From Stictocephala bisonia (Eukaryota > Arthropoda > Insecta > Hemiptera > Membracidae): a stretch of DNA of 64,000 nt. The translations under genes were made by a program, and so were the position numbers. The DNA lies in the NCBI GenBank assembly GCA_035578905.1, contig JAQJVL010000005.1, positions 1,162,345-1,226,344 on the forward strand, given 5' to 3'. Shown here one piece after another: positions 35,112 to 48,000 of the stretch (position 1 is its first letter; each line of letters begins with the position of its first letter). The notes under the pieces were generated by a model. That model was not told the origin of the DNA, did no database searches, and saw only the letters and a list, made by a program, of their open reading frames with translations.

Positions 35112-37804
35112 ATGTAGTTGTTATCACCATCACACGCTGTGAACTGTTTGACGGAAGGTAAAGTAAACCTATTTTAGTCTATACCAGGATTGGCATTTTT
35201 TTCTTTTTATTTGATATAAAGAGATGGAGATAAAGAGAAAATATTTGCTGTATTGATGATTTCATAAATAGTGGCGGAGTCATAAAATGAAAAAGAAAAA
35301 ACATACTTGCACACAATTCAGTTCTTCAGTCGCGTTGCCGAAAATCGTGTAATAGGCCCACCTCACTCTCTGGCCGTTAACGAGTTGTGCGCAATCCTAG
35401 CTGCGTTAATTGCGATGTCCCAAGAAGGCCCCAAACCAGTACTCAAGTTGCGCGCAATACCGATCTCAGGTAGTCTGTCCAGTCTTGGCCGCTAAAAAAT
35501 GCAACTTAGACCTCAAGCTGTGCTATAGAAATATTTCCGTAAATATCACAATCCGCCAAAAATAACTTGAATTTTCACTGGTCTGATTCCGAATAGCACC
35601 AAACTTATACTACAAAATAAGCACATATCTGCTTATATTCTGTGCTTATATTTTCTTGGTTATTGGTAAAATATAATAATTATCTATATCAGCTGAACTT
35701 GTTTCCAAGATGACAAAATCAGGATTTAATTTTATTTAACAACTAAAGTGTGACAATATCTGAATTGATTTTGGGCTTGAGTTTGATAAAAAAAACCAAC
35801 TAATGAAATGGAAATATTTTTATTAATATTTATTATTTTGGTGTACGGTACTAGACTAACAATCATCGCATATCCTTTGTTTTTCCTGTAACGTTTTAAG
35901 TACAGCTCGCACGTTTTGTTATTGGACCCTCTTCTAACTCTCATTAGTGATTTAAGTTATCACCGTAATACTATATCCTAATTAATCTATGTGTAGCTAA
36001 ATAAGTGTAAATAATATAAGTTGTTTGACTTTTAGTCATCTTTTTAACCGCAGATGTTTAATATAAGTATGTTTGCCATTCATTTAAATGTTACTATTAA
36101 ATTACAATAATTTTTAAACATGTATAGCCTATATTACTCCCCACAGTTCTAGAGTTGAAGTGTTTGGTTATTAAAAAAAGGTCCCTGTTCTTCTACTTAG
36201 GATTAATTTATCTAATTTGAAAGTGTATGCTTATCATTAATACGATACATATAATTGTTTCAATTTGAAACCATACTATTACAGTTCAAAATATGCGCAA
36301 AACCCAAATTTACGTATTATTTTTTAACTATATTATTGTTTATTTGTAATAGTTATTTGTTTATATAGTTTTGTTAGTTCTTGGCATTGTTTGTTCTGTT
36401 CATTCTCAGTTGTGTAAATAAGTCATATTCGAATTGTTATAATTAAAAACACCACAGAGTGCGGCTATAGTTAATTTTGTTATTATTTAGACTGTGGTTA
36501 CTTAAAATTAGTTATTTCTTATGTTATTGCTGGTCACGCTACTTGTGAAGTGTTACCAGTGTAATTCCAGAGTGTTTTTTCCAGAGAAATTGAAAATATA
36601 AATAAATTGCAGTTTATCCATACTTTCACATCAAGTAAAATAATAGTATGAAAAACAGATGTGTTAACTTTAATTATATTTGCCTTAAACATACATTTTA
36701 CAATGGTCTGATTCAATCAATGTTATAAATCTGTATTTTTTAAAGGGGGACATAAACAAAATTTACAATAATTTCACAACCTGATTAAAATAATGAAAAT
36801 TGAATCTAAATAATCAGTAGTCTAGTTATATTCTATCGCGATGATATTTCCTAACCAATTGCAATTGACATTGAGATTGTTTTTCTCAAGAAGTAATAAT
36901 AGAGTCACAACTCTTCATGATTCCGAAAAAAATAAAAACTGACCATTCTTCAACAACAATGAAATATTTTACAAACAATCATGCAATTACTTGGAACCAA
37001 ATAATATGTTAATCTTACAGATAATAATAATAAAACATATGTATATAATAAAATTAAAATTAATGCTATTTTAAATTAAATGCCTATACACAGATTGTCT
37101 GAATCAGGCCATAAGATGAAAGCTATTTTTATCTTGTATAGAAGTAAATTAGTGGTTTTGTTATGTTTTGTTCTAACCCTATCATGCAATTTGAATCTCA
37201 TTTGGGTTTTATATTTTGCCCAGTATTATTCTATATAAATATCATAGGCCTATTTCAATATTTATTTTGTCAAAGAAATAAATAATGTCACATTTTTTAA
37301 TATTTCACTATAGGCTATTATATATTCCTGGAATATATGCAGATTAATTTCACAATTGAAAGGAGAGTCATTGATTGGATTTGAAAACAATTTATTTTTT
37401 AATCAACTATCGCATATGAAAAAACTAATGATTGAGTACAACAGTCGATTTAATCACCTAATCGATGGTTAAAATGCAATAAATAAAGATTTTTCAGATG
37501 GGCTATATAATATGAAAATGTTTACTTAAATCAGCAGTAATTATCGCCGATAAGTTAGCGGTCTATTCAAGTGTGTCTATTTACAAATACATGGTGTGTT
37601 AATCATATAAATCAATACGGTGTTTTAATTTATTCAGTTATAAATATTTCTTTATTCAATATGCATGTCACACTGAGTTTTACTGTAATAGTATCAACAC
37701 AGTATTCTTTATTACTCGAAAGAGATGCAAGCAAATATAAAAACAGAGAACCCGGATAAACGTTGGCCATATGGAATAACGTAAACAATTATCTAAGCAG
37801 GACG

Positions 37805-37990
37805 TTGTTTGTGTGTGGGACCTGAGGAAGGAGAGGGCGGGGCGGCTGTCTGGAGAATGGGAGACTGGGTTAAGAGGAGGGAAGTGAGAGAGAGAGAGAG
37901 AGAGACGGAAGAGCGTGCGAGAGAGAGAGGAAATAGGGCTATGCGCAGCGCAGCGTGGGGCCTCAAAACAGTTATTGGGCCTCGCCACAA
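37805..37990. repeat. GA-rich segment with GA microsatellite
   Basis: Purine-rich, GC-rich DNA contains an uninterrupted run of about nine GA dinucleotides near 37888-37905 and GCGCAGCGCAGCG near 37941-37955. It stands out in composition. GA tracts plus CpG are common at insect promoters (GAGA sites), but no transcript can be shown. Confidence 0.45.
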
Positions 37991-38887
37991 CTCTCCCATA
38001 TGGATGGAGTATCTCTTTATATAGTAAAATCAATGGTAAAAATCTCAGCCTTCATTTAGCCTATAAAACACTTAAATAAAATCAGTAGCATACAAATCTG
38101 AAATGTTCATGTGAGACGCTTTTAGAACACCAGCAATATATAGTATACCTTAAGCTTCTTTAATTTCAGAAACAGGGTCGGTTGTAGACATTTTTCTAGT
38201 GTAAGCAACACTGTAGCACCCTCCCCCCATAAAAAAACTTCAGAGGTTGGATGCATTCTCTCTAGATAATACAAGTAAAATAAATCAAAATTCTTAAGGA
38301 TTAAAGAATAAGGATTAAGACTCAAATATCAGAGTTATATTATACAATTAATAACTAGAATCTATATTTTCCGGTGACAACCGTGTCAAGATGCTATCTA
38401 CATTATTTACAAAATAACCAGACGTTTGGCCCATATTGTGATGTGGCATCCTCAGTGGTATCTCTGCACACCCAACTGATGTTCGACTTGATGAGTCTAA
38501 ATGGTGGTGGTTCATCCAACCGCAACTGATGTAATAAATCACATATTGACAAACCTCCTATCCACCTAAACAGACTTTTTGACAGATTTCCCACCCATTT
38601 CTGTTTCAGATTAATATTGCGATATATATGATATTCTTGCATCACTGTAAAAATATATGGTTATTTAGTGTGCAATACTAATATTTTAGTTGCTTATTTG
38701 ACTCCAATATTTTGTTACTAAATTGCCTAACAAATTATGATTTACTATAAGAATGTACTCAATAAATATGAAAATAATGTATTAATTAAATTAATTTCAA
38801 AGCTCAGCAAATTTCATATTTTTTTGTTAGACATTTAAAACCGTGAATAAAACATTAACACAACTGAACAAATTTTGTTAACTTTAG

Positions 38888-38893
38888 TTTATT
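38888..38893 (-). terminator. Polyadenylation signal of GCDH
   Basis: AATAAA on the minus strand lies about 55 bases downstream of the GCDH stop codon, at a suitable place for 3'-end formation. Confidence 0.55.
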
Positions 38894-38947
38894 AACTAAC
38901 TACAAACAATAACAACAGTAACAAGGCAACATACAATTTTAACAATG

Positions 38948-39018
38948 TTAAACTGCAGAAAAAGCTGGAATTCCTGTGATTCCTCGACCCAGTACCAATG
39001 CATGAATGTCATGAGTTC
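38948..39018 (-). CDS. GCDH: GCDH last exon
   Basis: Acceptor TTGTTCTAG. The first two bases complete Gly of the YEG triad, followed by [20 protein letters not shown], then AV and a TAA stop. Only 23 codons including the stop. Confidence 0.9.
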
Positions 39019-42000
39019 CTAGAACAATACAAATTAATATGATTAAAGACAAATCAGGTGGGCAGATCTGGATCCTAAAAGCAAATAATCTAGTAGGCTT
39101 ATTGCAAAATTCAGAAATCTTGATTAAACGATGGTAAACCTGAATAGTATTAGTATTCCTAAATTGTTCCGTATTAGGAAAGGATATCGTCTCTCTTTGT
39201 GCTGATCATTGTTTGGTAAAGGACCATACACCCTTTGTCAGATTTTACACCTAAAAATGGGAATAAATTTATTAATACAAAATTATATCTTTCTAAAAAA
39301 ATTATTTACAACTTGTGTAAATAATGAAAAAATCCAGTTCTTTAAAGGAGCTAAACTTTATTTTTCTGATTCTGCTTTACATATTTTTAGCAATCTGCAA
39401 ATCTATAATGTTGATGTGTAGTGCACATCTATTTTGGGGTTAAGTGTTAGAGAGGACTTTACAGTACAAACTTCACCTGTAAATAAAGGCATTTTTCATT
39501 TTTTATCAATAAATGGTTATAGCTGATCAAATATAAAAATCCACGCATGTAGAATGTAGCATAAAGTGCCTGTCATTTTGGAATAAATGATAGAATCTAA
39601 TTTAGGTAACAAAAATACTGCAAGACTAAAAGCTGAAAAAGAGGCCTACGATTTTTGGAACATTGGCGGTATGTTCCAACTAGGCTTACTGTGCTATCGT
39701 GGGAACATTTGACTCACTTGGTAAACTCTCAAAGGCTTTGAACAATATAAAATTAGTGGCGGAGACAAAGACCAATGTCGAAATTCCTCGGAGCATGTAA
39801 AATACTAAGTCTGTAAGGTCTCTGGGCTTGACTAAAAGGGGATAAGAATCAAGTATGAATGGTTGTTAACGCCATGAAAAATTTTAGCATGACCCACCCA
39901 GAGAGAAAATTATCTATTAATACTCAATAGAAGAGTTTTTATACACATCCATTTTTGAGCATTTACTAGCTGTCCGGAAATGCCTAGCACTCACTAGCTC
40001 TAGTAAAGGATACCCTTGTTTATTTACCTCAAACCTAACACTAACTTAGAATGTTACAAGTTCTAGCAAGTGCAAGTTTTTATTCACATCACTTATGCCA
40101 CCAAATATTTGTTTTCAGTAGTTGAACAAGAGTCTTAAAATTTACACTAGTGCTATAGAGTGATAGATAGTATTAGAACAGAAATTATTATCTGTGATTG
40201 CAGAACAGCTCATAGCAGTGATCCGCTACGCCAGCACCAACCGTTGTCAGAAAAATTCATCTGCTCTTCAGCTCAGCAATAGTGGGGTAGTACAATGTTT
40301 TGTCGCCAAGCGTGCATCACTACACTAAAGCCAGCAGACGGATAGTGAACTGAAACTGAACTATGTGACTCACCGAGACATATCGACTGTTATTTATATT
40401 TTACCAGACTTTTAATTAAATAACTTAAAGTATTTATCGCACTTCTCAATAAGCCTGGTATGAGTAGATCTCAAAGAAGTAATATTTGAAAGAAATTCAC
40501 ACAACTATTATAAAATGTTTTTTGTATTTTTAACCTCAAAAAATCATTCTTTTGTTTTCTTTGTGGATTTTTCGTATGCATATTTTAACTAGGTTTGATG
40601 GCGTTAAAAATATTTCATATGAAATAAAAATTTTGAGTGTTTAAATTACTCTCAGTTTAAATCTGTTTAATTTATCATTTAAAATACATAATGTCTAGTG
40701 CTACCATTGATGACAGTGCAGTAGACCTATATATGTGATCTAATCACGGTTTGAGTGGAAAGAGCAGAATCACATTGAATCACTGTTTGAAGTCACAGGT
40801 CTTACAAGTGAGCAGGAATGGTTACCCACTCACTCTGCTCAATGCTCACGCAAATGAACAGGTAATCCCATAACTAGTGATAGATACGCATGTACCTTCG
40901 TAAGTATTTACTGCTTCCAGGTTCATTACATGGCGAATGATGTGGTACTCGTCACATATTCCATTGCCTCCCAGCATATCTCTCGCTGTCCGAGCAATCT
41001 CTAGTGCTTTTCCACATGAATTACGCTTCATCATTGAAACTTGTTCTGGACATAACCTGTTGACAGTTATATTAACCTATAACTTCCGTAGTATTCAACA
41101 TTTGAAGAGTCTTCAAATATTACTATCTACAGTACTATAAATGCACCTATAATAATTGGTAATTTGTCATTTACATAGTAATAATTTATACCTGCAGATT
41201 AAATTATTTGAAAATCCAGGTAAGTGTTAATAATAATAGGCAGTGAATAATGATTTATTTTCAAAGTACAAAAGAGATGAAAGTCATTGTGTTTATCTGC
41301 CAAGTTAACTGAAGGTGTCTTTAGACAGACTGCGACAGGTTTTAATGATATGATCATTACAGCTTTGTTAACAATTTGGCCAAACTTGGACAAGCATTTA
41401 AAAGTCCCAAATTCTCCATTAATCCCATTCCAGCTTGCTGTTCAATGGGATTAATGGATTAATCACAGTTCATTCAACTGCAGATAAAGATGGAGAAGTT
41501 AGTATTGTGGTCTATTTGCACTATTTGTCTATCAAAAATCTATAGGAAAAATGGAGCCGGCATTAGCTTCTAAAGAGACACAAGTTAAATAATGTTTTAA
41601 GTTGTTAAGACAGTTGAATAAAGGACTAAAAAATATGATTCCAAAAAGGAATAAAATAACATTGCACAGAGTAACACACCCAATAAAAGAGCACAAACTA
41701 ATACATCGAGAATCACACAATAATGTAATCTGTACAGCACAACAAAGAGAAATAGAGAGAAGGTGGTACCAAATCATAGTGAGCTATTTATACGATCCAA
41801 CTTGTCACTAACTTTGTTCGACATCACTGCCAGATTTATGCTGGCCAGCTTCAACCACCAACTCCAACCTCATCTAATCATGGCGATGTCTCATTTACAC
41901 ACTCTAACTTGAACATAAATTCAGTGTAAATTTACTTCTCATTAATTTTCAAATTTGCAAACTAGGGTTACGTAAACTCAAGCACCAAAGTTGGTTATAT

Positions 42001-45000
42001 GCACATTTCAGTTTTTCAGAACCCAGTTTTGAGCAAATATTTAAAAACACATTCTGTGTTCTAATTATGATTATTTCAAACCCGTACTAAGCCTTTGATA
42101 TGGTGATTAGAAAAATTAGCAAGCAGTAGTATTTGAAGACTATTTACTATTTCTCCCTTCATTAATTGTGTTGAATACATACTGTCCATTATCATTGAGA
42201 TGGCTCAACTGTAAGCAAGCGTGTAGACCCAGAGTGATCTCGGTCAACATATCAGCCAATTTCTTCTGTATAAGTTGTGTAGCTGCCACAGGTCTACCAA
42301 ACTGTATTCTGTCAAGAGTATACTGGCGGGCAGTGGCCAAGCAGAATTCTGCTGCTCCCAACACGCCCCACGATATTCCTAGTCTGGCAGATGTCAAGCA
42401 GGAGAAAGGACCCTGAGAAAATGATTTTTAAAATAAACTCATAAAAAATGAGAAACTGCACTCCACAAATTAATGCTATACTAACCAGTCTCTTTTTATT
42501 TCATTTTTCTTCAGTAATTCTTCTACCACTGATTTAAACCTAAAACTTTATTTTCTATAATTTTCATAAATTTTCTTTATATTCCTTTTCCCTCAGGCAA
42601 TAATAGAAGAATAATTGAAGAAATGGTTAGCTTAGCATAAAGGCATGTTGTGCAACTGCTCAGTTTGCATGAGTTGCCTTACACAATGTACATAAAATAC
42701 TTTCTTATTTAGTATATTGTGTGTTGGTAGAAATAAAAAAAATAAAAAAAAAACAAGGGAATGGCACACAACACAAATTTACTTTAGTATAAGTACAATA
42801 TGTACAAAAATATTATGGTATCGATTTCGGTAAACTACATTTATCTCAGACCAGAGGGATTCACAAATAAATAACAATGGCGTTGTTGAACATCAATGTC
42901 ATTCCATTGTGAACCCTTCTGGTCTGAGTTAAACACGTTTTACCAAAATCAATCATAATATTTTGTATTAATAATAAGTTTGTGTAGTGTTACGTTCACT
43001 TCTTTTGAATGTACATAAGTCTATAATATCCCAATATGACTCTACTTTTCACATTGTACGCTCACGTTCCACTTCTTTTAAATAAAGAGTAAAAGTCATA
43101 TTCAATTTGTGGATGAATTTGAGATAAAGCCTCTGACTCATCTGGCATACTAGGTAAATAATATAGGATCGTCAACAATATTTTTTATATTATATTCTTG
43201 ATAGAGGTTACAGAGCTATATTTCTATTTTGTATTATAAAGTATTTTATAACTCTAAACTTTGCTTATGTTCTATCTTACTCTACAAAAATGTACCATTA
43301 TATTGACGAACAATTTTTTAGCATATTAATTTTAGGAAACAATTTTTTAATCACTCACACAAGCAAACTAATGAGAAATGTGTTCATAAATTTGGGGTTG
43401 GATGTATACCTTCATTCCTTCAACTCCAGGAAGTACATTTTCTTCTGGAACAATGACAGAATCCAATAGTATCATTCCAGTGGTAGATGCTCGCAGGGAA
43501 AACTTCCCTTGTATGCTGGGAGTCTCTAGCCCTTTAGCCCCTCTCTCTACAAGAAACCCCCTCACTTTGCCATCTTCACACTTTGCCCAAACTATGCACA
43601 CATCAGCTATTGGTGAATTTGTTATCCTGTAGCATATGAATATAGAAAATAATTATTATAGTATGTAACAAAAATAAAGAGTTAGATGTAATTAAGAAAA
43701 CTGTTGTTTTATTTTTTACTTATTATTATGTAATTAATGTTTATATAGATATACTCGCTTCGCTCGTTGGGGGCTTCACCCCCAAACCCCTTGTTGTTTA
43801 AGTATCAATAGCTAGTCAAGTCATGGGTGCTTTCCAATATGATAACGGGTGGCTACCAAAGTTGATTACCAGGAGCTCTACAAGTTGATCACAGGCTACA
43901 AAAGAATATTATGGGTGGTTACCAAAGTGGATCACGGGGGACTATAAAAGATCATCATGGGGGGCTACCTAAGTGGTTGACGACCGGTTAACCTAACCGA
44001 TGATGGGTGTTACCCAAGATGATCACAGATGATTAAAACCAAGTTGATCACAGGCGGTTCCCAACAGGATCACGGGAGCTACGCAAGTTGGTCATGGGGT
44101 CTGCCAATGTTGATCACAGAGTCTATCCAAGATCATCACCGGGGGTTGCGTAAGTCGATGGCTGTGTGCCACTGAAGTTGATCACATGGGCTGGTAAACG
44201 GAGAGGTCAACGTAAATAGTGTACAAGGTTTTTTAAGTATCCAGCCTATTTTAGTCATACTGAAATAGGTGGTTACAGGGCTGGATTTAGTATTTTGGCA
44301 CCCCTAGTTAGTTAGTTAGATACATCGGGTTGTGGTCCTGTCACCAAGCCCACCACGCCTAGACTCAATGGCCCTTTACGCCCCGAGCCTGGCGACAGTG
44401 TCACAAGAGACCAGTCCCCCTTATGAAGGACAGAATCTCCCCAAGTGTAGCCCTTCTGACGTCCTCTGGTTCCAGTAAAGTGGCACCCAGAGTCCTGTAC
44501 CTAAGAGATGAGAGAGCTTCACAATGACACAACATGTGTATGGAGCTCTCCTCATCCTCCTCACAGAGCCTACATGTGGAGTCCTCTGTTAGGCCCATAA
44601 TCTTCATATGTCTGTGAAAAAGATTATGTCCTGTCAGCATTCCTGTAACCGCCCTCACCTTAGCCCGGTCACAACTCAGCAAAGCTCTGCTGTAACTGCG
44701 ATCCAGTCCTTGGATAAGAGCACGAGACTGCCTGAGCCCGGACTCGGTCCTCCATCTTCCAGCGTGTTCCTCACAGGTCCACCGATCAATTCTTCTCTTA
44801 AACTTTTGGATAGGAATGCCAAGGGCCGGCTCCGGTCCCAGTAGAGGGCACTTTGCCCCTCTCCTAGCCAATGCATCAGCCCTCTCATTTCCATCAATGC
44901 CAGCATGCCCAGGGACCCATACGAGTCTCACCTGTTTACGCTGGCAAAGGGTCTCTAGGATCCCCTGGCACTCCCATACCAACTTAGAGCTGGTACGTGG

Positions 45001-48000
45001 CAACATGATTGCCGTTATCGCCGTCTGACTGTCTGAGCAGATGGACACAACTCCTCCGAAGTCAACTAGACGCATTTCTTCCTGTATGGCTGTCATGATT
45101 GGCATCACTTCCACTTGGAAGACAGTAGCATGGGCACCTAGAGGTACAATCAGAACTTTCCGTGCACCCCTCCTGTACACCCCAGCACCCACACCTCCTT
45201 CTATAAGTGAGCCGTCCGTAAACCAGACGCTTCCTTTGACTTGTGCAGGCTCTGTACTCCCCATCCACTCATCTCTGCTTGGAAGGAAAGCCCTGACCTG
45301 CCTGTCAACTATGTACCTAGGTATCATTGAGTCTGTTCCCATCGTGAGCAACGGGTCCAGACAAATGTCCCTAGATAGTATTTCGCAATGGAGTCCTGGT
45401 TGGCCAGGCAGCCAGCCACCAGTCGTCCTTATTCTAAAGGCCGCTTTACAAGCCTCCCCCTTTACAAACAGGTCCATTGGGTGGAGCCCAGTGAGGACCT
45501 CCATCGCCGCCAATGGAGTTGTTCTGATTGCGCCTGTAATTCCCAGGCACGCCATTCTCTGACATCTATCTAATGTTATCCTTGCATTGTTTTGTGCCGT
45601 GGCCGACCACCAGACAACTGCAGCATAACATAAGGAGGACTGAAGTACATTCGTGTACAGCCAGTAAACCATCTTTTGTTTAAGACCCCACATTGTCCCA
45701 ATGGCCCTCCGACAAGCCCAAAAAGCCATTCTGAACTTCCTAGCTTTTTCCTGTAGGTGTTTGAGCCAGTTCAGTTTAGCGTTCAGGATGACCCGTGCTG
45801 GCAAACTTACCAATGCCCAGTATGCACATATCGTCCGCGTATGCCTGAGCATATACCCCCATCCCGTTAAGCACCCTTAGAAGTTCATCAACCACCAGAG
45901 ACCACAGGATTGGGGAAAGGACCCCCCCTTGGAGATAACCGCTTCCGACTACAACCTGAACCGTCACTTCGTTCAGTATTGCCTTAACCATTCTGCTGCG
46001 TAGATAGATCTCGATCCATCTGGTAATGGTACCACTGGTGCCCGTCCTTGCGACAGCAGTGATCGTAGACTGCAGGGAGACATTGTTGAATACCCCCTAT
46101 ATGTCCATGAAGACCCCCATGGCTAGCTCCTTCTGCCGAATTGTCTCCTCGACTCTCGTGACGAGTCTATGAAGAGACGACTCGCAGATCTCCCAGCCAT
46201 GTATGCGTGTTGATTTATATGGAGCAGGTTATCTCTCAATAACCTATCCCTCATATGCCTATCGACCAACCTCTCCAGTGTCTTTAGTAGAAAAGACATG
46301 AGGCTGATGGGTCTGAAATCTTTAGGTCTGGAATGTGTACCCCTTCCAGGTTTGTGGATATAGACCACTTTTGCGGTCCTCCACAGCCTTTGAATAAAAC
46401 CCATGGCCTTTGAAGCCCTACATATTATGGTCAGGTGGGGTAGGAGCGACTCCAGGTCCCTTTGCAAGAACACAGGCAGGACACCATCCGGCCCTGCACT
46501 CTTGAAGGGGGCGAAGCACTCAACTGCCCAGTTGATCTTTTGTTCTGTGACAACCTTCTTTGCCTCACTCCAGTCCGCGTGCGAGGCCCCAGTGCAAGCC
46601 CACCTCACTGAAATGGGGGGGGGGGGGGGCTCGCCTCCGATTCATCGACGAATCCCGGAAAGTGAGTTGCAAATAGAAGTTGAAAAGTCTCTTCTTCAGA
46701 TCTGGTCCACTCCCCATCATCTTTAATGGGCCCCTAGGCTCAATATTTTTTTCTGTAGTCTGGTTAAAGTTAATTTCCTAAAAATCTTTAATAAAAAATA
46801 TATATCAGACCTATTGCTTAAACACCACTCCACGATGTCATTTTATCATTGCAACTTTTTTGAGGAACTTTCTTGGTTCTTGGCTTAACAAAATACTGTT
46901 AATGTATTAACAAAAGATTGGTTAATAATTTTGGTTTTGTTCAATTTAATCATTTGGACAAATAATTAAAAAACTCTAATAGACAAGGGGGCTACCCAAG
47001 ATGATTATGGGTGACCCAAGTTGATCATAGGAGGCTCCCAACATGATCACCGGTGGGGGAGGGGTTCTACCCCAAGATGATCATAAGTGGTTAGCTGGTC
47101 AATAGAGTGGTAAACGTAAATGGTGTGCAAGGTTTTAAGTTTCTAATTTCTTTTAATCATGCTTAAATGGGAGGATATATTCAAAAAATCAAATTTTTTT
47201 ACAAAAAACTCAACTTAACCAACTTTTTGTAAGGAAACTGTTGATATACAGCATAGAAGTATATAAACATTCTTCTAGTAAACGTTATTGTGGATTAAAC
47301 AACGTCATTTGATGTCTTCTAACGAAATATTGCAACTACAGAAAAACAAATACCTCAACAGTACACAAAAGAATTTTTTTGTTTATTTATTTTTTTTTAT
47401 GTATAATAGTCAAAAACACCTTATACACTAAAATATAGCTAGGCAGATAACTTGTCAAGTTACAACAGTGATATAAAACAACAATAAATATATAACAAAC
47501 CAAGATGAGCAGCTAAAAATATATATACCAAATAAGCAGTTTTCGCTACTTGTGTATATCAAGTAGCGAAGTGTTTGTTTTGAAACAATTGATGTGATAT
47601 ATCAAATATAAAAACAGTTAAATAGTCTGTAAGGTTTATACTTTCCAACTTATTTTATTCATACTTAAATGGGAAGAACTATTCTATAAAATTACATGTT
47701 TTTGACAAATCTCAACTGTACCGACTTTTTGTACGGAAACGGTAAAATATACCACAAAACGTATATTAAACTTTTTATACACAATTTTATAGTCAATATA
47801 AATATTTCATTTGATATTATCTTAACTAAATATTTCAGGTAAAATAAAAACCTCAGCTGTGCAAACAGGTAAGCGCTTTCTTGTCAGCCATTTTGAATGT
47901 TGCCTAGGTTATGGAATTGCCAAATAAAATGTTATATCAATTTTGCTAACAGAAAAATTATTATGTAGAGTTTCAAGTTTAAGGCTTTTTTAAATCAGAT

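Larger units (their letters stand above)
34811..38947. other. Region 3' of the GCDH gene without recognised genes
   Basis: The stretch is AT-rich with small open frames that lack domains. Notable parts are a possible Penelope-like or hammerhead-like motif at 35081-35111, a GC-richer patch at about 35310-35500 and a GA-rich, CpG-containing segment at 37805-37990. An 80-codon minus-strand frame (38645-38403) starts after an acceptor-like ACAG, but it resembles no family I know. Confidence 0.35.

Noticed and set aside
37809..38024. Charged 71-codon frame (REVRERERETEERARERGN)
   Set aside because: A consequence of the GA microsatellite, with no domain.
38403..38645. An 80-codon minus-strand frame after an acceptor-like ACAG
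   Set aside because: No family recognised, no donor or coding partner found, and it lies beyond the GCDH stop and polyadenylation signal. Kept only as an unexplained open frame.
40846..40895. Extension of the GCDH exon past NTYE with TCVSITSY
   Set aside because: The family sequence continues GTHDIHAL, which is found in phase at 39018-38948. A GT donor lies at 40895, so the extension is intron.
44608..45562. Plus-strand open frames opposite the I-type LINE
   Set aside because: They are antisense shadows of the RNase H and RT coding sequence.
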